Translations under genes and position numbers: made by a program | The notes under the pieces: model-generated | What the model saw: only the letters and a program-made list of their open reading frames with translations | Database searches by the model: none | Told to the model about the DNA's origin: nothing | Shown here: positions 18,090 to 26,510 of the stretch, piece by piece | Layout of the letters: each line of letters begins with the position of its first letter | Numbering within the stretch: the stretch's first letter is position 1 | Origin: Marinomonas alcarazii | Lineage (GTDB): Bacteria; Pseudomonadota; Gammaproteobacteria; Pseudomonadales; Marinomonadaceae | Reading direction: 5' to 3' | Length of the DNA stretch: 64,000 nucleotides | Assembly (NCBI RefSeq): GCF_003208215.1 | Contig: NZ_QKLW01000002.1 | Location: 206,570 to 270,569, forward strand

Positions 18090-19112
18090 CTATTCTCCAT
18101 GCTTCGCTGCGTACTCATGAGCCGTATCACGAAGGTATTTCAACGCGTTACTGCCGTTATAACCTTTGTCATCCGCGGTTTTTATCCAGCTGGCGCTGGC
18201 GTCAGACAAAGTGGCTTGAACATCTTTAACGAGCTTATCATTGGCAGACAAAGTAGTGACTGTGACGCCATTTTCACGTGCCGATTCTATTCCTGCTGCA
18301 TCACTTGCATCCCACGCTTTACCCGCTAGCACGGATAACACTTCCCCTGATGCATCATTAATTGCTTGTTGATCTTCTTTATCTAAATCTTCAAACACAT
18401 CAGGATTCATGAACATTGAAAAGCTGCCCATGTAGAGGCCATCAGGGAAAATGGTCAAATACTGAGTGACTTCTGAAAGGCGCAAAACTTTCTGCTCTAC
18501 CGCAGGTAAAAACGCACCATCAATGACGCCTTGTTGCATCATCTCGTAAACTTTTGGTGCAGGCGCGCCGACTGGTGTCACATGGAATTTTTCCGCAATG
18601 ATACTTTGCACACCGCCACCGATGCGGATCTTTTTATCTTTCAGATCATCAATGGAATTGACTGGAAAATTTGAATGAATTTGACCCGGTCCATGCGTAA
18701 ATAAAGCCAGTAGTTTTAGACCATCGAATTCATTAGAGGCAGAAAAGAACTTTTCATAGGTCGTCCACAATGCGTAAGAGGCCGCTTCCGCATTAGTGCC
18801 TAGCCCTGGTTGCTCTACAACTTGGGGTAATTCAAAACGCCCTGGAACATAACCATGGTAGCTATAACTCGCATCCACTATTCCGTCTTCAACCAAATTC
18901 CACATCGTTTTAGGGTGGCCTAAGCCATAAACGATTTCGACATTAATACGTCCGTCGGTGGCATCCGATATGGCTTTACCCCAAGCAGGAATAACCACTT
19001 GGTTCATAGGATTGGTCGGTGGAAGCCAGCTAGCAACCCGGATTGTTTCTGCAAACGTCATGGTAGACAAAGTGGCGGCTACAGCAATAGAAAAAATCTT
19101 TTTAAGGCTCAT
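18090..19112 (-). CDS. dctP: TRAP transporter periplasmic solute-binding protein
   Basis: The 340-residue product starts at ATG 19112, 8 nt after AGAGGG; a GTG codon just before it is less likely. The signal peptide is clear (KKIFSIAVAATLSTMTFAE). The mature part fits the DctP fold (VASWLPPTNPMNQVVIPAWGKAI). It captures the ligand in the periplasm and delivers it to DctQM. The specific DctP arginine that pairs with carboxylates is plausible in the KKIRIGGGV region. It lies 54 bp after hpaF. Confidence 0.88.
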   Translation of the reverse strand: MSLKKIFSIAVAATLSTMTFAETIRVASWLPPTNPMNQVVIPAWGKAISDATDGRINVEIVYGLGHPKTMWNLVEDGIVDASYSYHGYVPGRFELPQVVEQPGLGTNAEAASYALWTTYEKFFSASNEFDGLKLLALFTHGPGQIHSNFPVNSIDDLKDKKIRIGGGVQSIIAEKFHVTPVGAPAPKVYEMMQQGVIDGAFLPAVEQKVLRLSEVTQYLTIFPDGLYMGSFSMFMNPDVFEDLDKEDQQAINDASGEVLSVLAGKAWDASDAAGIESARENGVTVTTLSANDKLVKDVQATLSDASASWIKTADDKGYNGSNALKYLRDTAHEYAAKHGE

Positions 19113-19166
19113 CACGATTACCCTCTATTTATAATTATTTTAAATCGTTATTGACTCAATCAGGCT

Positions 19167-19547
19167 CTACTTAAAAAGAGCATGAATATTGTTCTTATTA
19201 AATTTAAGAACAGGATCCAGTTCCGTCAGTTCAAAAGATATCTGGCAATAACTGTTATCTGTGATCGGTTTCATCCATTCGCAAAAGATAGCAAATACCT
19301 TTTCTGCTACCTCTTGGCGTACTTCCATGCTTCGACCATGACCTATTTTTAAATTCAAATTGATCAAGGCGAAGTCATCACGCCCATCCGCAACACGAAA
19401 ATGATCACAACAAATCGCCCGACTGCGCACACCACCAAGAGGAAAGTGCCCAGTTGAAACAATGTACTCATGCAGCGCTTTAAACACTGGCTGAAAATCT
19501 AAACGCTCTTCAAGATTGGCTGAATATTCAAAAACAAAATGTGGCAT
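19167..19547 (-). CDS. hpaF: 5-carboxymethyl-2-hydroxymuconate delta-isomerase
   Basis: The protein isomerises 5-carboxymethyl-2-hydroxymuconate to 5-oxo-pent-3-ene-1,2,5-tricarboxylate. This 126-residue member of the tautomerase superfamily matches HpaF/CHMI length. The enzyme uses the N-terminal proline after Met removal, and the sequence begins MPHFVFEY, so Pro1 is present. The downstream GRSMEVRQEVAEKVFAIF stretch fits the family. It lies 50 bp after hpaE in the same transcript, with a small GGGC hairpin between them. Confidence 0.9.
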   Translation of the reverse strand: MPHFVFEYSANLEERLDFQPVFKALHEYIVSTGHFPLGGVRSRAICCDHFRVADGRDDFALINLNLKIGHGRSMEVRQEVAEKVFAIFCEWMKPITDNSYCQISFELTELDPVLKFNKNNIHALFK

Positions 19548-19597
19548 AAGAATGCTCCAACAAGCGCGAGGGCATCACGCCCCCGCCAATGTTTAAA

Positions 19598-21061
19598 CTA
19601 CACACCCCACTTTGGAATGTGGTGTGAGCCCATGCTGATACAAACATTCTTTGGTTCGCAGAAGACTTCGAAGCTGTAGTCTCCCCCTTCGCGGCCTGTA
19701 CCCGACGCCTTCTTACCACCAAACGGGGTACGAAGATCACGTACGTTTTGCGAGTTTACAAACATCATGCCTGCGTCTACTTTTTGCGCGATGCGATGAA
19801 CCTTGCCTACGTCTTGCGTCCATAAATAAGACGCTAGGCCGTATTCATTGTCGTTCGCCATAGCGACCACATCGGCTTCATCTTCAAACGGTATCAATAC
19901 CGCAACCGGTCCAAAAATTTCCTCACGGGCAATGCGCATGTCATTGGTTACATCACGGAATACGGTTGGACGAACAAAGTGACCGCCTTTCAGATGATCG
20001 GGTAACTCATCTACTGGCTTATCTGGGCCGCCTGCGATCAAGGTCGCACCCTCTTCCATACCGATACGAATGTAGCCTGTCACTTTGTCAAAGTGCTGTT
20101 GACTGATCAAAGAACCTACTTGCGTATTCAGATCTGTCGGATCGCCGACTCTGATTTTGCTCGCTCGCTCCGCAAATTCCGTCGCGAACTTATCGTAAAT
20201 GCCTTTTTGTACGAAAATACGAGAACCTGCTGTACAACGCTCACCATTGATCGAGAAAATGCCAAACACCGCAGCGTCCATCGCGCGTTCGTAGTCGCAA
20301 TCTTCAAAGATCATTACTGGTGATTTACCACCCAGCTCCATAGAAAATTTCTTTAAGCCAGCATTGGCAATAATGTGTTTACCCGTTGAAGTACCGCCAG
20401 TGAATGAGATCGCATCCACATCGTCGTTAGTAATGATGGCGTTACCTGTTGTTGCACCAAAACCATGCACAATATTGAACACACCTGGTGGCACGCCCGC
20501 TTCGATGGACAAACGACCGAGGAAATCTGTTGTCAACGGAGACAATTCAGACTGCTTCATTACCACTGTGTTACCTAACGCGAGCGCAGGTGCTGTTTTC
20601 CATGTTCCCGTCATAAAAGGTACGTTCCATGGCGAAATCAGCGCGCACACACCCGTTGGTTGGTACAGGGTGTAATTCAACATTTGGTCGTCAACTGGGT
20701 AAGTATGACCGTTCATCTGCTTGGCTTTATCAGCGAAGAAATAGAAGTTATTCGATGAACGTGGAACCAACGCATTCAGCGTTTGGTATAGAGGTAAGCC
20801 TGTGTCAGCGGTTTCGAGGCGAGCAATTTCTTCAACATTCTCAGCGATAAGGTCGCCCAGTTTTTCAATGATTTTCGAGCGTTTTGCTACTGGCATAGCC
20901 GCCCATGCTGGAAAGGCATCTTTGGCAGCTTGAACCGCTTCAGCCACCTGCTCATCAGATGCGTGAGCCACTTCTGCCAATACTTCACCTGTAGCGGGAT
21001 TAAAAGTCTGGAACGTTTCTTTGCTCTCAACCCATTTGCCGTTTATCAAGTTCTTAATCAT
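19598..21061 (-). CDS. hpaE: 5-carboxymethyl-2-hydroxymuconate semialdehyde dehydrogenase
   Basis: The protein oxidises the ring-cleavage semialdehyde to 5-carboxymethyl-2-hydroxymuconate with NAD+. This 487-residue aldehyde dehydrogenase has the general base in MELGGKSP and the nucleophilic Cys in NGERCTAGSRIF. It is the first gene of the leftward operon; position within hpa genes separates it from other ALDHs. A promoter (TTGACA/TTTAAT) with two palindromic operators lies just upstream at 21117-21160. The start is ATG 21061 (MIKNLINGKWV). Confidence 0.92.
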   Translation of the reverse strand: MIKNLINGKWVESKETFQTFNPATGEVLAEVAHASDEQVAEAVQAAKDAFPAWAAMPVAKRSKIIEKLGDLIAENVEEIARLETADTGLPLYQTLNALVPRSSNNFYFFADKAKQMNGHTYPVDDQMLNYTLYQPTGVCALISPWNVPFMTGTWKTAPALALGNTVVMKQSELSPLTTDFLGRLSIEAGVPPGVFNIVHGFGATTGNAIITNDDVDAISFTGGTSTGKHIIANAGLKKFSMELGGKSPVMIFEDCDYERAMDAAVFGIFSINGERCTAGSRIFVQKGIYDKFATEFAERASKIRVGDPTDLNTQVGSLISQQHFDKVTGYIRIGMEEGATLIAGGPDKPVDELPDHLKGGHFVRPTVFRDVTNDMRIAREEIFGPVAVLIPFEDEADVVAMANDNEYGLASYLWTQDVGKVHRIAQKVDAGMMFVNSQNVRDLRTPFGGKKASGTGREGGDYSFEVFCEPKNVCISMGSHHIPKWGV

Positions 21062-21116
21062 TTTTCTTCTCTCTACTGATAAGGAACCGAACGAGAATAT
21101 CTCGACATCGATTTAG

Positions 21117-21128
21117 TTAACATGTTAA
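21117..21128. promoter_or_regulatory. Motif A operator (exact), hpaE promoter-proximal
   Basis: An exact TTAACATGTTAA palindrome. It lies 4 bp downstream of the proposed -10 of the leftward hpaE promoter, around the transcription start, where bound protein would block initiation. It is 23 bp centre-to-centre from the second, weaker copy at 21140. Confidence 0.75.
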
Positions 21129-21132
21129 ATAA

Positions 21133-21160
21133 ATTAAACTTAACATGTATAGTATGTCAA
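21133..21160 (-). promoter_or_regulatory. Sigma-70-type promoter of the hpaE operon
   Basis: On the minus strand TTGACA (21155-21160) is followed after 16 bp by TTTAAT (21133-21138). The start of hpaE lies 72 bp further. Operators overlap the spacer and the expected start site. The consensus match is good but untested. Confidence 0.6.
21140..21151. promoter_or_regulatory. Motif A operator (degenerate), in hpaE promoter spacer
   Basis: TTAACATGTATA has one intact half-site and two mismatches in the other arm. It sits inside the -35/-10 spacer of the hpaE promoter. With 21117-21128 it makes a tandem pair 23 bp apart, about two helical turns. Confidence 0.6.
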
Positions 21161-21312
21161 GCACACTTACCAACAATGAAATGCATTTATTGAAAAAAAG
21201 ACAAAGATAGAGATATGTGGAATACCTTTTGCATTAATTGACTTTTAGTGCAGATGTGAAATTATCCTTCTGTGCCCTATCAAATAACTGACAATAAACG
21301 GGAGCGCATAAC

Positions 21313-22068
21313 ATGCTAAATTCAAGCCTTTATGACACTTTGCCTTCTCTTATCAATAGCATTGGTCAACAGCAGTTTTATGATCAAGTTGCCTATTCGA
21401 TTAAAGCGCTAGACCCCATCTCTAACATCAGAATTGTTAGCTATTCGAAAACAAACCACCCTGTTTTCTTAGGCGGCTATCCAATGTCAGAAATTGATGA
21501 AGTGTATTGTAAATCGGCCTACTTACTAGATCCTGTCTATGACATGATCTGCGATGATAAAGTGCAGACTGAATTCTTTACGCTGGATAGCCTAGTTAAT
21601 AATGATGATTTTCGAGACTCCATTTACTACGATACCTTCTATCAACAACTAGGTTGGTGCAATGAAACAAACATTGTGATCGGCACAAACAGTGACAAGA
21701 AAATCTGCATCGTCTACTCGACAAAAGACAATGACTCGTCTGTTCAAGCGTTAAATCGAGAGTTATTCCCATGCCTCAATTCGATCAAAGCCGCCATTTT
21801 GACTCATGAACGTGTTGGTTCACAGTTACAGCTAAACCAAGTGATTGAACATGAACCCCTAGATACTCGCCGCTCTATCTTTGAAAATCACCATCTAACC
21901 AAACGAGAAAAAGAGATTGTTGAACTTATCTTAACAGGGCTATCTTCGGCTTCTATCGCAGAAAAATGCTTTGTCTCGGAAGGTACGGTTAAGAACCATC
22001 GCAAAAACATTTATCGTAAACTCAAAATAAAATCTCAGGCTGAGCTTTTCCGTAAATTCATCCAATAA
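21313..22068 (+). CDS. LuxR-family regulator with autoinducer-binding-like domain (copy 1)
   Basis: The 251 residues comprise an N-terminal domain (about 15-165) of the LuxR autoinducer-binding type and a C-terminal GerE/LuxR helix-turn-helix (about 193-250; LTKREKEIVELILTGLSSASIAEKCFVSEGTVKNH in outline). No luxI-like synthase is in the window, so it is a LuxR solo. It sits between divergent hpaE and hpaG1, pointing to a role in hpa expression, perhaps sensing an aromatic compound instead of a homoserine lactone. A diverged paralogue is at 28692. GGGAGCG gives the ribosome site. Confidence 0.82.
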   Translation: MLNSSLYDTLPSLINSIGQQQFYDQVAYSIKALDPISNIRIVSYSKTNHPVFLGGYPMSEIDEVYCKSAYLLDPVYDMICDDKVQTEFFTLDSLVNNDDFRDSIYYDTFYQQLGWCNETNIVIGTNSDKKICIVYSTKDNDSSVQALNRELFPCLNSIKAAILTHERVGSQLQLNQVIEHEPLDTRRSIFENHHLTKREKEIVELILTGLSSASIAEKCFVSEGTVKNHRKNIYRKLKIKSQAELFRKFIQ

Positions 22069-22112
22069 ATTCTGCAGTGTATTGACAAGGAAGTTTTTTT
22101 ACGAAACTATAC

Positions 22113-22124
22113 TTAACATGTTAA
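22113..22124. promoter_or_regulatory. Motif A operator (exact), upstream of hpaG1
   Basis: An exact TTAACATGTTAA lies 20 bp before the hpaG1 ATG. A TTGACA at 22082-22087 and AT-rich -10-like sequence near 22105-22113 precede it, so it would cover the transcription start as at hpaE. Confidence 0.72.
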
Positions 22125-22144
22125 CTACATTTGGTAATAAAAAA

Positions 22145-22882
22145 ATGTTCCATTACAGACAAAAAGAATCAAATGAAGTGGTATTCAAAACAGCGAACGC
22201 CAGCTTTGAAATTAGATTAGATAACAGCATGCTCCCACCAACATCTGGCAGCGTGATTGGTGTCGCACTAAATAATAAAGCACTAGCTAAGTCTTTGGAG
22301 CAAGCGTTTAACGAGAAGCCGCATGTTCAGCCCCCTAAAACGCCTGTTTTACACATTAAAACGGATAATACTCATATCGGGTATGCGAGCAGCATCAAGG
22401 TGCCCACTGACAAAGGCGCTGTTTATGCAGGCCCTTCGTTGGGTATCGTTATTGGCAAGACGGCAACTCGCGTCGATACCAATAACGCCTTAGATTTTAT
22501 TCAAGGTTTTACGGTTGTTAACGAAGTGAGCTTGGCTGAAACCTCCTTCTACCGTCCTGCGGTAAAAGCAAAATGCCGCGATACTTTCTGCCCTATTGGC
22601 CCATGGACGGTAGACAAAACCGCAGTAAGTCATCCTAATAATTTAAGTATCAAGACCTTTATTAATGACACATTTGTACACGAGACAAATACCGATCAAT
22701 TAATCCATTCGGTGGAAGAGATTGTCAGCTACATAAGCAGTTTTATGACGCTGGAAGCAGGAGACATCATCATCGCGGGAACACCCGAGCGCACACCGGA
22801 ATTAGAAATTAAACCTGGTGACAGTGTCATGATAGATATCGAAGGCGTCGGCCGTCTAGCCAATCCAGTAGAACAAGAATAG
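22145..22882 (+). CDS. hpaG1: HpaG N-terminal-type decarboxylase/isomerase subunit (FAH family)
   Basis: The start used is ATG 22145 (MFHYRQ), giving 245 residues; a TTG start at 22082 would be the promoter -35 and run through the operator. It belongs to the fumarylacetoacetate hydrolase family, with PSLGIVIGKTATRV and the metal-binding acidic residues in VVNEVSL. In E. coli, HpaG is one fused two-domain chain that decarboxylates OPET and isomerises the product; here the halves are separate genes. hpaG2 starts 9 bp after the stop. Confidence 0.85.
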   Translation: MFHYRQKESNEVVFKTANASFEIRLDNSMLPPTSGSVIGVALNNKALAKSLEQAFNEKPHVQPPKTPVLHIKTDNTHIGYASSIKVPTDKGAVYAGPSLGIVIGKTATRVDTNNALDFIQGFTVVNEVSLAETSFYRPAVKAKCRDTFCPIGPWTVDKTAVSHPNNLSIKTFINDTFVHETNTDQLIHSVEEIVSYISSFMTLEAGDIIIAGTPERTPELEIKPGDSVMIDIEGVGRLANPVEQE

Positions 22883-22891
22883 GAAGCAGTC

Positions 22892-23653
22892 ATGAAAAGC
22901 GCTCGTATACTTTTTAACAATAAAACATTAGACGTCACCATCAACGAACAGGATCAAGTTGTTACTCAACAAGGTGATGTATTAGCAGACGGTTCATTTA
23001 CATGGTTACCGCCTTGCGAAGGTAAAATGTTCGTTTTGGCGATTAACTATGCCGATCATGCGGCTGAACTCTCTTTCAAAGCACCAGAAGAGCCTTTAGT
23101 CTTTTTGAAGAATAAAAACTCCCTAATTGGTCACGATCAAAACACTTACCGCCCCGATAACGTCGATTACATGCATTATGAATGTGAATTAGTTGTGGTC
23201 ATCGGCAAAGAAGCCAAAAACGTTTCGAAAGAAGACGCAATGAACTATGTCGGTGGTTACACAGTGGGCAATGACTATGCAATTCGCGACTACTTAGAAA
23301 ACTACTACCGCCCTAATTTGCGCGTAAAAAGCCGTGATACTTGCACCCCAATTGGTCCATATCTCGTTGATGCCAAAGACATTAAAGACCCTCATAACTT
23401 GATGCTGCGCACTTATATTAATGGTGAACTCAAGCAAGAAGGCAACACTAAGGATTTGGTCTTTAATATTCCTCATCTTATCGCCTACTTAAGTGACATT
23501 ATGACATTAACACCAGGCGATATGATCTTTACAGGCACACCAGAAGGTCTGGCTGATGTAAAACCCGGTGACGTGGTAACCACAGAAGTAGAAGGCGTTG
23601 GCGTTTTAAAAAATACCATTATTTCTGAAACAGAATACCTAAAAACAATTTAA
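22892..23653 (+). CDS. hpaG2: HpaG C-terminal-type isomerase/decarboxylase subunit (FAH family)
   Basis: The 253-residue FAH-family partner of hpaG1 has the typical core YECELVVVIGKEAKNV (acidic metal ligands), GNDYAIRDYLENYYRPN and the C-terminal PGDMIFTGTPEG. Together the two act on 5-oxo-pent-3-ene-1,2,5-tricarboxylate to give 2-oxohept-3-ene-1,7-dioate. Arrangement as split genes is common outside enteric bacteria. It is in one operon with hpaG1, hpaH and hpaI. Confidence 0.88.
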   Translation: MKSARILFNNKTLDVTINEQDQVVTQQGDVLADGSFTWLPPCEGKMFVLAINYADHAAELSFKAPEEPLVFLKNKNSLIGHDQNTYRPDNVDYMHYECELVVVIGKEAKNVSKEDAMNYVGGYTVGNDYAIRDYLENYYRPNLRVKSRDTCTPIGPYLVDAKDIKDPHNLMLRTYINGELKQEGNTKDLVFNIPHLIAYLSDIMTLTPGDMIFTGTPEGLADVKPGDVVTTEVEGVGVLKNTIISETEYLKTI

Positions 23654-23667
23654 ATTAAGGGTGTAGC

Positions 23668-24471
23668 ATGCTTTCAAAAGACATTATTACGGCTTGCGCT
23701 AACAAGCTTAATCAAGCAGAAAAAGAACGCGTTCAAATCCGTCAAATCTCACTAGATTATCCAGATATCACGTTTGATGATGCGTACGCCATTCAACGTG
23801 AATGGGTGCAAATGAAATTAAATGAAGGTCGCAAGATAATTGGCCATAAAATTGGCTTAACATCTCGTGCGATGCAGATGAGTTCACAAATTGATGAGCC
23901 CGATTACGGCACCTTGCTTGATGACATGCTGTATTACGATGGCTGTGAAATTGAAACGGACAAATTCATTGTGCCGCGTATCGAAGTCGAATTAGCTTTT
24001 GTTTTAAAAAAGCCATTGAAAGGACCAAACTGCACGATTTTCGATGTTTATAACGCCACAGATTATGTTATTCCAGCCCTTGAGCTTATTGATGCTCGCA
24101 GTCAATCTATCGACCCAGAAAGCAAACGCCCACGCAAAGTCTTCGATACCATTGCTGATAATGCTGCCAACGCTGCGATTATCCTAGGTGGGCGACCGAT
24201 CAAAATAGATGAAATGGATTTACGCTGGGCGTCTGCCATTATGCAACGCAACGGCATTATTGAAGAAACCGGTGTGGCGGCAGGCGTGCTCAACCACCCT
24301 GCCAATGGAGTTGCATGGTTAGCCAATAAATTAGCGCCATTTGACGTCGAACTTGAACCAGGACAAATCATCCTTGGCGGTTCTTTTACTCGCCCGATTG
24401 CAGCACGTAAAGGCGATACGTTCAACGTGGACTATGGCCCACTTGGCTCAGTGTCTTGTCATTTTGCTTAG
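23668..24471 (+). CDS. hpaH: 2-oxo-hept-4-ene-1,7-dioate hydratase
   Basis: The protein adds water to 2-oxohept-4-ene-1,7-dioate, giving 4-hydroxy-2-oxoheptane-1,7-dioate. This 267-residue MhpD/HpaH-type hydratase of the FAH superfamily has GHKIGLTSRAMQ near residue 60, the Mg2+-binding acidic triad region IEVELAFVL, and C-terminal GQIILGGSFTRPI. It lies 14 bp after hpaG2 with AAGGGTG upstream. Its length matches E. coli HpaH (267). Confidence 0.92.
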   Translation: MLSKDIITACANKLNQAEKERVQIRQISLDYPDITFDDAYAIQREWVQMKLNEGRKIIGHKIGLTSRAMQMSSQIDEPDYGTLLDDMLYYDGCEIETDKFIVPRIEVELAFVLKKPLKGPNCTIFDVYNATDYVIPALELIDARSQSIDPESKRPRKVFDTIADNAANAAIILGGRPIKIDEMDLRWASAIMQRNGIIEETGVAAGVLNHPANGVAWLANKLAPFDVELEPGQIILGGSFTRPIAARKGDTFNVDYGPLGSVSCHFA

Positions 24472-24498
24472 TCGTACCATTTTGCTTAGGAGATAGAC

Positions 24499-25305
24499 AT
24501 GGCTGCCCCTAAAAATACCTTTAAAGCGGCTCTCAAAAACCAACAGCCACAGATTGGTCTGTGGCTTGGCTTAGCCAACAACTACACAGCTGAACTTATT
24601 GCCAGTGCGGGGTTTGATTGGCTTTTAATTGACGGTGAACACGCACCAAATACCTTGCAAACCATGGTAGGTCAATTACAAGCTATCTCGCCCTATCATA
24701 GTCACCCTATCGTCAGGCCAGCCTGGGCAGACCATGTCGCACTCAAGCAAATACTTGATCTTGGCGTGCAAACTGTCCTAGCACCCATGGTAGATAATGC
24801 TGAGCAAGCGCTGGAGATAGTCAAAGCAACACGCTACCCACCTGCTGGTATTCGTGGAGTCGGCAGTGCATTAGCACGTGCTTCACAATTCAATCGAACA
24901 CCTGATTATTTGACGACAGCGAACGAAGAAATCTGTGTACTGGTTCAAATTGAATCTCTGCGAGCCGTCGAAGAACTGGATAATATTCTTGCTGTAGATG
25001 GGGTCGACGGCGTCTTTATTGGACCGGCAGACCTGAGCGCATCACTGGGCTACATCGGCCAGCCAAATCATCCTGAAGTGGTGAAAGTGATAGAGCAAAG
25101 CATTGCGAAAATTGTTGCTGCGGGCAAGGCGCCAGGCATTTTAATGGCAGACAAGGTGCAAGCAAAACATTACTTGTCACTCGGCGCATTATTTGTCGCT
25201 GTTGGCAGTGATACGGGTTTACTTATGAACAGTACTAAAGCTTTGGTGAATGAGTTCAAGCCTGAACAAAATTCCCATGAAGAAGCAACAGCATCCGTCT
25301 ATTAA
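24499..25305 (+). CDS. hpaI: 4-hydroxy-2-oxo-heptane-1,7-dioate aldolase
   Basis: The protein splits 4-hydroxy-2-oxoheptane-1,7-dioate to pyruvate and succinic semialdehyde. This 268-residue class II (metal-dependent) HpcH/HpaI aldolase has [35 protein letters not shown] (metal Glu) and [16 protein letters not shown]. It is the last structural gene of the rightward operon and is followed by a strong terminator. The succinic semialdehyde could be oxidised by the ALDH at 46507. Confidence 0.93.
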   Translation: MAAPKNTFKAALKNQQPQIGLWLGLANNYTAELIASAGFDWLLIDGEHAPNTLQTMVGQLQAISPYHSHPIVRPAWADHVALKQILDLGVQTVLAPMVDNAEQALEIVKATRYPPAGIRGVGSALARASQFNRTPDYLTTANEEICVLVQIESLRAVEELDNILAVDGVDGVFIGPADLSASLGYIGQPNHPEVVKVIEQSIAKIVAAGKAPGILMADKVQAKHYLSLGALFVAVGSDTGLLMNSTKALVNEFKPEQNSHEEATASVY

Positions 25306-25381
25306 GTGCTGGTTGTTATCTGAGTATGTCTGCCTCCCAGTTAACATACTCAGATATTTGATCTTGGATCACCCTTAGTTT

Positions 25382-25420
25382 GCCCAGCATGATATTTATT
25401 CGCATGCTGGGCTTTTTTTT
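25382..25420 (+). terminator. Rho-independent terminator after hpaI
   Basis: A 10-bp perfect stem (GCCCAGCATG and complement), 11-nt loop, then eight T. It closes the hpaG1-hpaI operon. A second, T-less hairpin (TGAGTATGT/ACATACTCA) precedes it near 25321-25352. Confidence 0.92.
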
Positions 25421-25533
25421 ATTATGACGTTGAGCAAAAAATCTCTTTTAATATTTCTATACTGTATTCTTAAGAGCCTGCAAAAAAACGCACTAAAAAC
25501 AAATCTACCACGACAATAATAGAAGCTAATTTA

Positions 25534-26436
25534 ATGAAAAAAGAATGGATCCCCAACATCACTATTGGCCAAGACTATGATGTCGCCTACAAAGACGCCA
25601 CGATTCATTTTGATGTACTTGGAAAAATGGCGGACTTCTTTGGTCGTGATATGCCAATGCATTTGCATGCAGAATACTGCCAAATACATCTTATTTTGTC
25701 AGGGAAAACGTTATTTAATATCGAGCAAAATGTTTATGAAACGGAAGGCTGTGCTGCGTTTTACACGCCACCAGCTACACCACACGCTTTTTTAACTGAG
25801 CCTACCGCACCAGGTTATGTCATCACCATTCATAACACTCATTTACAAAGAATCATGGCTGAACTGAATGCTTACAGTAATCACAACTCATTACTGATGC
25901 CATTTCATCTAGATCGTAACAAAGACACCAACTCTAACCCGCTGCATTGGGAGCAATTATTAAACCTATTCAAAATGCTCAAGCTTGAATGGAACCAATC
26001 TGCTCTGTTTCAACAAGAAGGCATTGAATCCATTGTGAAACTGATCTTAATTAGCATGTTAAGACTGGCAGGCGCAGAGCAGCCCAGAAAACAACACAAC
26101 CAAAGTGAAATCCTTTGTTTTAGAGAATTTAGTTCATTGCTTGAGCGTCATTTTTTAACGGAAAAGCAGATCCAATTTTATTGTAACTCTTTAAACATAA
26201 ATGAAAGCAGATTGAATTATTTATGTAACAAGATAACGAAACTCAGCCCTAAGAAATTGATCAATGGACGAATTCTGCTTGAGGCAAAACGCCTATTATC
26301 TCACACCAATAAAAACCTCACCGAAATCGCGTACACCTTAGGTTATCTTGACCCTTCCTATTTTTCACGGTTCTTCTTAAAAAACACGGGAATGAGCCCT
26401 TCGGATTTTCGAAAACACTACAGAAAAAGTGAATAA
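25534..26436 (+). CDS. hpaA: AraC-family activator of 4-hydroxyphenylacetate catabolism
   Basis: This 300-residue protein has an N-terminal cupin-type ligand-binding domain (HLHAEYCQIHLILSG, about residues 42-115) and a C-terminal AraC double helix-turn-helix (about 200-298; LTEIAYTLGYLDPSYFSRFF). This is the form of HpaA, which in E. coli activates the 4-hydroxyphenylacetate hydroxylase genes when the substrate is present. It has its own unit after the hpaI terminator. Likely targets are the C1/C2 hydroxylase genes at 38.3-40.4 kb or the hpa operons; the choice is inference. Confidence 0.82.
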   Translation: MKKEWIPNITIGQDYDVAYKDATIHFDVLGKMADFFGRDMPMHLHAEYCQIHLILSGKTLFNIEQNVYETEGCAAFYTPPATPHAFLTEPTAPGYVITIHNTHLQRIMAELNAYSNHNSLLMPFHLDRNKDTNSNPLHWEQLLNLFKMLKLEWNQSALFQQEGIESIVKLILISMLRLAGAEQPRKQHNQSEILCFREFSSLLERHFLTEKQIQFYCNSLNINESRLNYLCNKITKLSPKKLINGRILLEAKRLLSHTNKNLTEIAYTLGYLDPSYFSRFFLKNTGMSPSDFRKHYRKSE

Positions 26437-26460
26437 CCTACATACTTGGGTTATTCACTT
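26427..26460 (+). terminator. Hairpin overlapping the hpaA stop codon
   Basis: A 12-bp stem (AAGTGAATAACC and complement) with a 10-nt loop spans the hpaA stop codon. A weak CTTTG follows. It probably ends hpaA and, read the other way, may limit the convergent gene at 26511. Confidence 0.55.
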
Positions 26461-26510
26461 CTTTGAAAAATAAGTTCCATTGCTAAGATAAAAAATAACA
26501 AATAAACACT

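Noticed and set aside
25340..25352. TTAACATACTCA near hpaI as a motif A half-site
   Set aside because: It is better explained as one arm of a TGAGTATGT/ACATACTCA hairpin just before the hpaI terminator.
26051..26062. TTAGCATGTTAA, one mismatch to motif A
   Set aside because: It lies inside the hpaA coding region and encodes normal helix residues; no promoter is near.
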